A stretch of DNA of 64,000 bases from Betaproteobacteria bacterium SCN2. GTDB lineage: Bacteria; Pseudomonadota; Gammaproteobacteria; Burkholderiales; Thiobacillaceae. Position numbers and translations under genes: made by a program. Positions within the stretch are counted from its first letter, which is position 1, and each line of letters opens with the position of its first letter. Location of the stretch: NCBI GenBank assembly GCA_008923285.1, contig WBSG01000010.1, positions 38,344-102,343 of the forward strand, given 5' to 3'. This document shows, piece after piece, positions 45,354 to 54,750 of the stretch. The notes beneath the pieces are model-generated. The model had not been told where the DNA came from and ran no database searches. It worked only from the letters and a program-made list of their open reading frames with translations.

Positions 45354-45752
45354 TCAGCTGTTTTCGCCCTTGCCAAGCCAGTGATGCGGAAGCAGGTCGC
45401 GCAAGCGCACGGTCTCCCCATCGCCGATGATGACCTTGCAGTCGAGATTGCGGATGTCGATCTGCGCCATGGTTTCGCGGCAGCGGCCGCAGGGCGGCAG
45501 GATTCTGTCTTGGGCGACCGCCACCACCACATCGATCCGGGTCTGCCGGCGCGCCAGCATCTGGGTGATGGCGGAGACCTCCGCGCAGAAGCCGAGGCCG
45601 CATTCGAGGTCGATGCAGATGCCGGTGAATACATCTCCTTGCATGGTGCGGATCGCTGCGCCCACGCTGCCGGCGGAAGCGCCCTTGCCGAGCTTCATCT
45701 CGCCCACCATGGCGCGGGCGGCGGCAATCAGTTCGCTGTCCGGATCGCTCAT
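45354..45752 (-). CDS. Cytidine deaminase family protein
   Basis: A 132-residue zinc deaminase of the CDA/blasticidin-S deaminase class. The zinc and catalytic motifs are GFCAEVSAI (Cys ligand and catalytic Glu) and PPCGRCRE (two Cys ligands). It would convert cytidine or a related compound to uridine for pyrimidine salvage. It is 11 bases from the MDR oxidoreductase stop and may be co-transcribed with it. Confidence 0.88.
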   Translation of the reverse strand: MSDPDSELIAAARAMVGEMKLGKGASAGSVGAAIRTMQGDVFTGICIDLECGLGFCAEVSAITQMLARRQTRIDVVVAVAQDRILPPCGRCRETMAQIDIRNLDCKVIIGDGETVRLRDLLPHHWLGKGENS

Positions 45753-45763
45753 GCCTTCGATCC

Positions 45764-46762
45764 TTAATTAATGGCCAGCACCAGCTTGCCGCGCATGCCG
45801 CCGGCCTCGATCAGGCGATGCGCCTCGGCGGCGTCCTCCAGCGGAAGCACTTTATTAACCTCGACACGCAGCTTGTTCGCATCGAACAGCGCCGCGCACT
45901 GTTCCAGTATCCACGCCTGGTGCTGCTGCGCCTCCACCCAGCCGTAGAACATGGGCGAGAGCATCAGCTCCTGGGCGACGCGCAGGTTTCGCAGCCGCGC
46001 GATCTTCCAGTCGGTTTCCGGCCTCGGCTGCAGCAGGGTGACGAGATCGCCGTAGGCGCGCACGGCGGCAAAGCTGTTTTGAAAGGTGGCGCCGCCCACG
46101 GTATCGAACACGATGTCCGCGCCCTGCCCGCCGGTCAGTTCCAGCACGGCCTTGACGAAATCGGTGTCGCGGTAAGGGATGGCCTCGTCCGCACCCAGCT
46201 GTTTGACGAACGCGGCCTTGTCCGGCGAACCGATGGTGGTGAGCACGCGGCAGCCCGCCGTTTTGGCGAGCTGGATGGCGACATGCCCCACCCCGCCCGC
46301 GCCGGCGTGAACCAGCACGGTCTGGCCGGCCGTCATGCGCGCGCGGTCGTAAAGCGCTTCCCAGGCAGTGATCAGCACCAGCGGCGCGGCAGCGGCCTGG
46401 TTGAAGTCGAGGCTCGCCGGCTTGCGCGCGGCAAAGCGCTCGTCCACCACCGCGTATTCGGCATAGTTGCCGGGATGCCCGCCGATGCCGCCGTTGCAGA
46501 AATACACCGCATCGCCCGGCTTGAATCGGGAAGCACCAGAACCCACCGCCTCCACCACCCCCGCGCCGTCGCAGCCCAGGATGGCGGGCATGCGTTCGGG
46601 GAAGAACGTGCCCTTGGCACGCAGCTTGATGTCGATGGGGTTGACCCCGGTCGCCTTCAGGCGCACCAGCAGGTCGGTGTCATGGCTGATTGCGGGAACG
46701 GACACGTCGGCGAGGCTGAGCACCTCGGGTGCGCCGGGGGCGGTCATCAGGATGGCTTTCAT
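45764..46762 (-). CDS. Zinc-free MDR quinone oxidoreductase/alcohol dehydrogenase
   Basis: A 332-residue medium-chain dehydrogenase/reductase. The GroES-like N-terminal domain (ILGCDGAGVVEAVGSG) and the NADPH-binding motif (VLVHAGAGGVGHVAIQLAKTAG) are clear. The structural zinc lobe cysteines are absent, which marks the quinone-oxidoreductase branch. The substrate is unknown; enals or quinones are typical. ATG at 46762 was taken, as the first codon of the longer frame adds seven non-conserved residues. Confidence 0.88.
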   Translation of the reverse strand: MKAILMTAPGAPEVLSLADVSVPAISHDTDLLVRLKATGVNPIDIKLRAKGTFFPERMPAILGCDGAGVVEAVGSGASRFKPGDAVYFCNGGIGGHPGNYAEYAVVDERFAARKPASLDFNQAAAAPLVLITAWEALYDRARMTAGQTVLVHAGAGGVGHVAIQLAKTAGCRVLTTIGSPDKAAFVKQLGADEAIPYRDTDFVKAVLELTGGQGADIVFDTVGGATFQNSFAAVRAYGDLVTLLQPRPETDWKIARLRNLRVAQELMLSPMFYGWVEAQQHQAWILEQCAALFDANKLRVEVNKVLPLEDAAEAHRLIEAGGMRGKLVLAIN

Positions 46763-46841
46763 GCTTGCTCCTCGCCGATTCATGGATGGAAAGACAGGGC
46801 CGAGCTAGCAACAATTCGAGCCAGGCCCATTTGATCTCAGC

Positions 46842-47429
46842 TTACCCCTCGATTCCCGGCAGGTCCGCCACTGCCGGTTCGAGCTGGACCTGCATGCAAA
46901 CATTGGTCAGGCCCCAGAAAACATACTGCGAGACAAGCGAGATCAGATCGACGAAGTCCCGCGGGCCAAGGACACGACTGGTCTGATCCCACAATTCTGG
47001 TGAGAGCGACCGTTCGTTCATGAAGGCGTCGGTGAGTTCGAGGAAAGCGCGCTCCCTTTCCACCGCGAAGGCGGTGCAGGAACCCTGCCGAATCGCGTCA
47101 AGCTCCGTGTCATTGATGCCGAACTCGCGCCCGACCTTGACATGGTGCTTCCAGACATACTCGCTGCGATAGAGGACCGCCATGCGAAGAATGACCAGCT
47201 CCTGCTCACGGACAGTCAACCCCATCTTCGACTTCGACGTCACCCAGTAGTCCAGGAACGGCCCAAGGGTCTCCTGATTGTGCATCAGAATCCCGAGGAC
47301 ATTGCGCGGGAAGCCCTCGCCCTTGAGGCCCTTGCCGGGCAGCCGCGCCAGAATTTCCACCCATTCGGCGCGCAGTTCATCGGTCGACAGCGGGGCAATG
47401 CGCGAAACTGGTTCGTTGGGAAACGTCAT
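46842..47429 (-). CDS. Carboxymuconolactone decarboxylase family protein
   Basis: A 195-residue all-helical protein of the CMD/AhpD-related superfamily: LMHNQETLGPFLDYW, LTVREQELVILRMAVLYRSEYVWKHHVKVGREFG and DTELDAIRQG are family hallmarks. The peroxidase CxxC pair of AhpD is not present, so a decarboxylase or other role is more likely. It lies 79 bases upstream of the MDR oxidoreductase on the same strand. Confidence 0.85.
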   Translation of the reverse strand: MTFPNEPVSRIAPLSTDELRAEWVEILARLPGKGLKGEGFPRNVLGILMHNQETLGPFLDYWVTSKSKMGLTVREQELVILRMAVLYRSEYVWKHHVKVGREFGINDTELDAIRQGSCTAFAVERERAFLELTDAFMNERSLSPELWDQTSRVLGPRDFVDLISLVSQYVFWGLTNVCMQVQLEPAVADLPGIEG

Positions 47430-47549
47430 GTGACGAACTCCATGAACTTGGGGGTAATTCAGTATGAATCCGGGAGATTGGTTTTCAAGTTTTTTCAGCG
47501 GAACCCAGGCGATCTAACCCAGCCGGGAGTCAAGGGAGGCTATATCGGG

Positions 47550-47594
47550 ATGGTTCATCTGAGCGATAAGTTAAATGAAGCTGACTCCTTTGAT
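47550..47594. repeat. Left flanking repeat of the DUF2971 patch
   Basis: About 45 bases (TTCATCTGA...AAGCTGACTCCTTTGATT) match a second copy at 48386-48432 in the same orientation at roughly three quarters of positions. A GGAGTCA word at about 47526 is inverted relative to the TGACTCC in the repeat, giving a palindromic element like those at REP-type mobile units. Confidence 0.65.
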
Positions 47595-47630
47595 TACGGC
47601 ATGCCCAATAAAATGTCGCATTAACAACGT

Positions 47631-48299
47631 CTAGCTTTTCCCATGTATCACTCTTTGTCCAACTGATAGGTTGGGCACAACAGAGAATGACTTGAATGCG
47701 AGGCGAGCCTTTGTGAGTTGAAGAGAATGTCCTTTGGGTAATACTGCAGAAATTTCTCGTTCTTTTAGCTGACAAAGTGGGCCATGAATAATGCCAACTA
47801 AAGTCACTCCATCTTCAAATGAGTAAAAGTGCAAACCATCTTCTTCTTGTGAATCATTCAGCCTTATGAAAACACGCACCTCTTCTTCATATTCCCATTG
47901 CTTGAATTTTGTCTTAAGAATGCAATCCATATCATTCTCGTCCAGCCCGCCACTAGAAAGTTTATTCCCGATATTCAGAAGCAAACGATCGGGCTTGTAG
48001 CTAACCTCATTTATAATATCTTCGTTGATGTCAAACTCAAGCGCGACCCCTTTATGCCTGTCTCCATAATGGCTCCAAAGCAATGGGCTTTTCCATGATT
48101 TGCTGAAACACAGCAGACCGAAACGTTTTGCCATTTCTTTCTTAAATTTTCGGAAGGCAATACGATGTTTCGGGTTTTTGAGTTCTGCTGCATAAAGCTC
48201 AAATGGATCATTGAGATCATCAAACCTAGACACCTTAAGCCGCTGCTTTTCAATTGCAGCCAAGGCATATCTTGCCGACAAGAAGTGGTACGCTCGCAT
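47631..48299 (-). CDS. DUF2971 protein, probably transferred
   Basis: A 222-residue protein with the DUF2971 signature: an N-terminal YHFLSARYALAAIEKQRLKVSRFDDLNDPFE, then FGLLCFSKSW...LWSHYGDRHKGVALEFDI, and a conserved YEEEVRVFIRL block. DUF2971 genes often sit in defence or mobile islands, but their function is not settled. The coding sequence is visibly AT-rich (many AAA, TTT and ATT codons), unlike the GC-rich neighbours. It lies between two related repeats. No transposase is present. Confidence 0.82.
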   Translation of the reverse strand: MRAYHFLSARYALAAIEKQRLKVSRFDDLNDPFELYAAELKNPKHRIAFRKFKKEMAKRFGLLCFSKSWKSPLLWSHYGDRHKGVALEFDINEDIINEVSYKPDRLLLNIGNKLSSGGLDENDMDCILKTKFKQWEYEEEVRVFIRLNDSQEEDGLHFYSFEDGVTLVGIIHGPLCQLKEREISAVLPKGHSLQLTKARLAFKSFSVVPNLSVGQRVIHGKS

Positions 48300-48367
48300 C
48301 CAGAGTAATTAAATAACTAAAAAACAATAAAAGGTTAAGGCTCGTTTTATTTGCCCCTCAAAAAATC

Positions 48368-48432
48368 AAAGGGGTCAGCATCAAGATAGTTTCATCTGAT
48401 CGACAAGCAAAATGCAGCTGACCCTTTAGATT
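48368..48432. repeat. Right flanking repeat of the DUF2971 patch
   Basis: Inverted arms AAAGGGGTCAGCAT (48368-48381) and ATGCAGCTGACCCTTT (48412-48427) bracket a 30-base centre; the right part (48386-48432) repeats the copy at 47550-47594. GGGTCAGC/GCTGACCC arms are typical of REP-like elements moved by RAYT transposases, an inference here. Confidence 0.7.
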
Positions 48433-48464
48433 GCTGTTCCGAGATATCGCTATCTCGTGCCCAT

Positions 48465-49205
48465 TTATCGCGACACCCCCTGGGCATGCACGCAGCTGCG
48501 TTCCAGTTCGACCAGATGCGGCAGCAGTTCGGAATTCTTCTGTACGTGGAAAATGAATCGCGGCACATCCCGCTCGGTGGTCTGCGCCATGAACGGCTCG
48601 CCCCAGAAGCTGAGCAGCGCCTCTGCGCCCCCGCTTCGCTGATTGTCGGCAAGGATGAAGGATGTTGTCTTGCTCAGTTGGCACCAGCGCGGCTCTCTGA
48701 CCTTAGCGCGTCCCGGACAGGCGGCAATCTTCGGCTGGATGGCCTCATCCCATAATGTCTTCTGGCTTTCATCGAGAACGAACTGGATGGAAGAAACCAT
48801 GGGATTGTCGATGGCCGGCCGCAGCAGCGCGTCGAACAGTGGCTGGGGACGGTACATCGAAAGGCACAGATTGAACCAGACAGTGTCGCCGCTCATGTGC
48901 CTGACGAACTCTTCATTGACGGAACGCAGGTGGCGAGGGCCGACCAGGATTACATCGGAAGGCTTCAGCCCCGCCTGGATCCGCCGCACCAGTTGCGCCG
49001 TTTGTTCGACCTGCTCGGCAGTCAGCTCGTTGTTTCGCGCATGACGCATGAAATTGATGAACAGCAGCCCCAGGAGAGCCAGCACAATGGGCAGGATGAC
49101 ATGCTCGTCGACGACGTGCAGCAGGTGCAACACGATCGCGACAACCGCGGCCACGATGCCGGCGATTGCATCCCATTCGAAGCTGAGAAATCTCTTTATG
49201 TTCAT
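48465..49205 (-). CDS. Membrane-anchored protein of unknown function
   Basis: A 246-residue protein I do not recognise. Two close membrane helices (about residues 11-30 and 34-53) are followed by a helical stretch (NELTAEQVEQTAQLVRRIQAG) and a cytoplasmic domain with VILVGPRHLRSVNEEFVRHM, MVSSIQFVLDESQKTLWDEA and FWGEPFMAQTTERDVPRFIFHV. The last part resembles the sort of C-terminal strand-helix found in phospholipase-D-like sensors, but no HKD motif is seen. It ends beside the right repeat and may belong to the transferred patch. Confidence 0.6.
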   Translation of the reverse strand: MNIKRFLSFEWDAIAGIVAAVVAIVLHLLHVVDEHVILPIVLALLGLLFINFMRHARNNELTAEQVEQTAQLVRRIQAGLKPSDVILVGPRHLRSVNEEFVRHMSGDTVWFNLCLSMYRPQPLFDALLRPAIDNPMVSSIQFVLDESQKTLWDEAIQPKIAACPGRAKVREPRWCQLSKTTSFILADNQRSGGAEALLSFWGEPFMAQTTERDVPRFIFHVQKNSELLPHLVELERSCVHAQGVSR

Positions 49206-49364
49206 GGACTCGATTGGCTCAGAACACGGCTTCCCCCAATATTACCCTCAATCGCAAATCGCCCGGGCAAGCAACCCGTTCAGCCGCCGCCGTGGGCATG
49301 GACACCACGGATCATGCCGGGCCTTCACACTTCTATGCGAGCATCAAATCGGGCTCGTGAGTCT

Positions 49365-49976
49365 TCATTTGTTTCCACGCAACACCTTGATCTGAAACAG
49401 CGTATTGCGCTCGTCCTCCTCCAGCGCCTGCTTGATGTGCGACACGGTGACGCGGTAGCGCGGGATGATGTTGTACCTGAGCGCGTTGACGCGCTTCTGG
49501 GTCTTGCGCTGCTCGACGACGAAGCGGCGCAGGGCGTTTTCGGCCTCGCCCAGGCGGGCGAGGAAGGCGACTAGCTCGGTCATCCTGGCTCTTGCCTCGT
49601 CGAAGCTGGTGTCGGTCCACATCAGGCCCACGGGCTGCAGCGGCAGGGTGCGAGCCTCGACCGAGGGGTATTCGACGCCGACCGAGGAGCGGTGGGTGAT
49701 GTCGACCTCGACCGAGGGGCCGAAGCCCATGCTGGCCTGGCGCAGGATCTGGCTGCCCATGCGCAGTTCGCAGATCGCCACCCAGCGGTAGGCTTCCTGC
49801 AGTTTCAGTTCGGCCTCGCGGCGCATGGCCTTGTATTCCTTGAGGCGGTCCTGCACCACGCGCGTGAGCAGCTCGCGCTTTTTCTCCAGCATGTCGTGGC
49901 CCTGGGTGAGGAATTTCACTTGGCGGCCGAGCTGCAAAAGAGCGTTGCGTGTGGGCGGGACTTTCAGGCGTTTCAT
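49365..49976 (-). CDS. atpD: V/A-type ATPase subunit D (central stalk)
   Basis: A 203-residue coiled-coil subunit that forms the rotor shaft. The N-terminal LKVPPTRNALLQLGRQVKFLTQGHDMLEKKRELL and C-terminal RRVNALRYNIIPRYRVTVSHIKQALEEDERNTLFQIKVLR are signature helices of the family (here with RFVVEQRKTQKRVNALR). It is the last gene of the ATPase operon. A 175-base spacer with three repeats lies between it and subunit B. It ends 160 bases before the unrecognised membrane protein gene. Confidence 0.95.
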   Translation of the reverse strand: MKRLKVPPTRNALLQLGRQVKFLTQGHDMLEKKRELLTRVVQDRLKEYKAMRREAELKLQEAYRWVAICELRMGSQILRQASMGFGPSVEVDITHRSSVGVEYPSVEARTLPLQPVGLMWTDTSFDEARARMTELVAFLARLGEAENALRRFVVEQRKTQKRVNALRYNIIPRYRVTVSHIKQALEEDERNTLFQIKVLRGNK

Positions 49977-49982
49977 GTGGAA

Positions 49983-50137
49983 AGGCCTTGTTGAACTGGA
50001 TCGCCGCGCTTCGCTCGCGATGACGGAGTGGTGGTGCCTGGTTTGACTGGATCGCCACGACCCTTCGGCTCTCGCGATGACGGGCGTGGTAATGCCTTGA
50101 TGAACTGGATCGCCGCGCTTCGCTCGCGATGACGGGT
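49983..50137. repeat. Three-copy GATCGCC repeat inside the ATPase operon
   Basis: Three units of the form CTTG(T/A)TGAACTGGATCGCC followed by GCGCTTCGCTCGCGATGACG start near 49987, 50041 and 50096. Copies 1 and 3 are nearly identical; copy 2 has a variant ACGACCCTTCGGCTC centre. The CGCGCTTCGCTCGCG core can fold on itself. On the minus strand it matches the common bacterial 'CGTCAT-CGAGCGAAGC-GATCCAG' interspersed family. Confidence 0.85.
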
Positions 50138-50151
50138 GTGGGGAAACGTGT

Positions 50152-51548
50152 TCATTCCGCAGCCGCCTGCCGGTAACGCGCGTCGAGGTCCTTTTCCGAC
50201 AGGCGCGTGAGCGCTTCTTTCGGCAGCAGCGACAGCACTTCCCAGGCGAGGTCGAGGGTCTGGAAGATGCTGCGGTCTTCGCGTTCGCCCTGGCTGACGA
50301 AGCGGTTCTCGAAGGCTTCGGCGAATTGCAGGTAGCGGTTGTCTTCTTCCGACAGTTCCTCGGCGCCGATGATGGCGGCGAGGCTCCTCACTTCCTGCGC
50401 CTTGGCGTAGGAGGCGAACAGCTGGCTGGCGACGCGGGCGTGGTCTTCGCGCGTCATGCCTTCGCCGATGCCGTCCTTCATCAATCTTGAAAGCGAAGGC
50501 AGCACCGCCACCGGCGGCTGCACGTTGGCGGCGGCGAGTTCGCGCGACAGCACGATCTGGCCTTCGGTGATGTAGCCTGTGAGGTCGGGCACGGGATGGG
50601 TGATATCGTCGGAGGGCATGGACACCACCGGGATCAGGGTGATGGAGCCGGCCTTGCCACGGATGCGACCGGCGCGCTCGTAGATTTCCGCGAGATCGGA
50701 ATAGAGATAGCCGGGGAAGCCCTTCCGCGCGGGCACGTCGCCCTTGCCGGTGGCGATCTCCCTCAACGCCTCGGCGTAGTAGGTCATGTCGGTCATCACC
50801 ACCAGCACGTGCATGTCGAGGTCGAAGGCCAGGTACTCGGCGCAGGTCAGCGCCACGCGCGGCAGGATCAGGCGCTCGATGGGCGGGTCGTCGGCGAGGT
50901 TGATGAAGGTCGCCACCTGCCCCAGCACCCCGCTCTCCTCGAAGCTTTCCTCGAAAAAGCGCGCATCGCTGTGCGACACGCCCATGGCGGCGAACACCAG
51001 GGCGAAGTCGCCGTGGCTTTCGGCCTTGCCTGCATGCAGCAGCTTGGCCTGGCGCACGATCTGCGCGGCGAGGCGGTTGTGCGGCAGGCCCGAGCCGGAA
51101 AACACCGGCAGCTTCTGCCCCCTGACCAGGGTGTTCATGCCGTCGATGGTGGAAATGCCGGTCTGGATGAACTCGCGCGGATAGGCGCGCGCGGCCGGGT
51201 TGATCGAGGCGCCGTTGACGTTGCGCGAGAGCCTGGCAACGATGGGCGGGCGGCCGTCGCGCGGCTGGCCCACGCCGTTGAACACGCGCCCCAGCACCTC
51301 CGGCGCCAGCGCCAGTTCGAAGGGCTTGTCGAGGAAGCGCACCCAGGTGCGCTCGAGGTCGAGGTTGTCGGTGCCCTCGAAAATCTGCACCAGCACGAGG
51401 TCGGCGGAGGTGCGGATGACCTGGCCGCTGCGGCTCCGCCCCGTGTGGTCGCGCACCACCACGCGGTCGCCCAGCGCCGCTTCCGGCACGCTGCGCATGG
51501 CGAGCAGGCCGCCGCGCGCCCAGGCGGCCGAACTGTATTCGAGCATGC

Positions 51549-51552
<4 letters not shown>
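50152..51552 (-). CDS. atpB: V/A-type ATPase subunit B (regulatory)
   Basis: A 466-residue B subunit that alternates with A in the head but does not hydrolyse ATP. It has the B-type features [66 protein letters not shown] and [20 protein letters not shown], and no Walker A loop. ATG at 51552 overlaps the A subunit stop by four bases. It resembles archaeal/Thermus-type ATPases rather than F1 beta. Confidence 0.96.
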
Positions 51553-53356
<1,804 letters not shown>

Positions 53357-53360
<4 letters not shown>

Positions 53361-53986
53361 GCCGCGTTACCCGATTGATTGAAAAGTCTGTCCATGATCA
53401 CGCCCAGCACTTCTTCCTGCATGCGCGCGAGCCGGCCCTCGAAAGTGTTGTCCACGCGCAGCCTGCCGTCCGCGCTGCGCACCCGCATGCCGCCGCTGGC
53501 ATGCTCGGCCAGCGGCGCCAGCTCCACCTTGCGCCCCGGGGCGGCCTGCGCTGCCAGTTCGTCCCAGCGCGGGCGCAGCGCATCGAGGTCGCGCGGGTTG
53601 AGTTCGGCGACCAGCTCGCCCACGGGCATGGCCTGCGCGGCCTCGGCGAGATAGTCCTGCAGCACTGCGTGGTAGCGCGGCGCATCCTGCGTGAGCTGTT
53701 GCAGGCGCCTGGCCACTTCATGCAGCACGTCCTGCGCCAGCGCCCAGCGCAGGCGGTCGTGTTCGCTGTCCATGCGCAGCTTCGCAGCCTGGATGATCTG
53801 GCGGCACAGCCGCTCCGCTTCCAGCTGGTAGCGCTGCTCCTCGCCCTCTTCCAGCTTGCGCAGCCTGGCCTGCAATTCCAGCCCGATCTGTTCGCTCGCG
53901 TCGTGCGCCTTGCGCAAGTGCTGATCGGCAAGCGCCATCGCCTGCGCGTTCAGCAATCCTTCGAGTTTCTCGCTGTGCTGGCTCAT
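53357..53986 (-). CDS. atpE: V/A-type ATPase subunit E (peripheral stalk)
   Basis: A 209-residue, mostly helical subunit. A long N-terminal coiled coil (about 1-100, with ARLRKLEEGEEQRYQLEAERL) precedes a compact C-terminal domain ending in GRLRVDNTFEGRLARMQEEVLGVIMDRLF, the clearest family signature. It pairs with subunit H/G to hold the head still. ATG at 53986 overlaps the F stop by four bases; the longer frame was rejected because it would run far into subunit F. Confidence 0.9.
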
Positions 53987-54294
53987 GCCGCCTCTCCTTG
54001 CAAGCCGATCAGCCGGTCCACGTCGGAATGGAATTCGCCAGCGCCGGCGAGCGAAGGCACCTGCACCACCACGATGCGCCCGCCCTCGCTGCGCACGCGC
54101 GCAAGCCACGGCCCGGGCGCATCGGCCAGGCTGGACTCGATCAGCACCAGCGCCTTTTCCTTGTTCGTCACCAGCGCCTTCAACAGGGCTTCGAGTTCGT
54201 CCGCGCCGGCGTTGGGCACCACTTCCACGCCGGCCAGGCGAAAGCCGTCCATCAGCGGCGCCGAGCCCAGCGCGATGATGCGTGTTGTCGACAT
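53983..54294 (-). CDS. atpF: V/A-type ATPase subunit F
   Basis: A 103-residue Rossmann-like subunit that binds the D rotor shaft. It has the family pattern of a first strand and loop (IIALGSAPLMDGFRLAGVEVV), a middle LVLIESSLADAPGPWLARVR and a terminal strand (RIVVVQVPSL). It is short, as usual for F. Start and K-subunit stop share one base (TGATG), so translation is coupled. Confidence 0.88.
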   Translation of the reverse strand: MSTTRIIALGSAPLMDGFRLAGVEVVPNAGADELEALLKALVTNKEKALVLIESSLADAPGPWLARVRSEGGRIVVVQVPSLAGAGEFHSDVDRLIGLQGEAA

Positions 54295-54737
54295 CAGATC
54301 TTGCCCAGGAGCAGGATCGACATGACCAGGCCGTAGATGGCGATGCCTTCGGCCAGGCCGAGGTAGATCAGGGTACGGCCGAACATTTCCGGCTTCTCCG
54401 CCACCACGGCGAGCGCGGCCGATCCGACCGGCCCCAGCGCCAGCGCCGCGCCGATGGCGGCCAGGCCGGTCGGCAGGCCGATGCCGAGGATGGCCACGCC
54501 GAGGCCCATGCTGATCTCGCCTCGCGCGGCCACCGCCGTGGTCTCGGCCATGACTTCCTGCGCGCCCATCACCATCAGGCCCAGGAAAGCCAGGGCGAAC
54601 ACGCCGAAATTGCCGAGCAGCCAGCCGCGTGCGCGCTTCGGCGAAGCGACGCGCTTGTCCGGCGACAGTTCCAGGTAGACCCCCAGGGCGATGAGCCCGA
54701 CGACGCTGAGCGTCATGATCCCTGCGATAAAAATCAT
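54294..54737 (-). CDS. atpK: V/A-type ATPase proteolipid subunit K
   Basis: A 147-residue hydrophobic subunit with four likely helices (about 2-24, 42-64, 76-104, 112-145). The last two form the c-type hairpin (GIGLPTGLAAIGAALALGPVGSAAL and YLGLAEGIAIYGLVMSILLLG), with Glu130 as the probable ion carrier. Only this one carboxylate is in a helix of the expected kind. No glutamine typical of Na+-binding sites accompanies it, so H+ is plausible but not proven. It follows subunit I after 13 bases. Confidence 0.88.
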   Translation of the reverse strand: MIFIAGIMTLSVVGLIALGVYLELSPDKRVASPKRARGWLLGNFGVFALAFLGLMVMGAQEVMAETTAVAARGEISMGLGVAILGIGLPTGLAAIGAALALGPVGSAALAVVAEKPEMFGRTLIYLGLAEGIAIYGLVMSILLLGKI

Positions 54738-54750
54738 GTTGTTCTCCTCT

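Noticed and set aside
46842..47429. AhpD-type alkylhydroperoxidase
   Set aside because: The CxxC active-site pair is absent, so only the wider carboxymuconolactone decarboxylase family is called.
49983..50137. CRISPR-like array (three regularly spaced repeats)
   Set aside because: Only three units, with similar rather than unique spacers, a self-complementary core shared with common interspersed repeats, and no cas gene.
54294..54737. Sodium-specific rotary ATPase
   Set aside because: The helix next to Glu130 lacks the Gln and hydroxyl pattern of known Na+ sites; the ion cannot be decided, so Na+ was not claimed.
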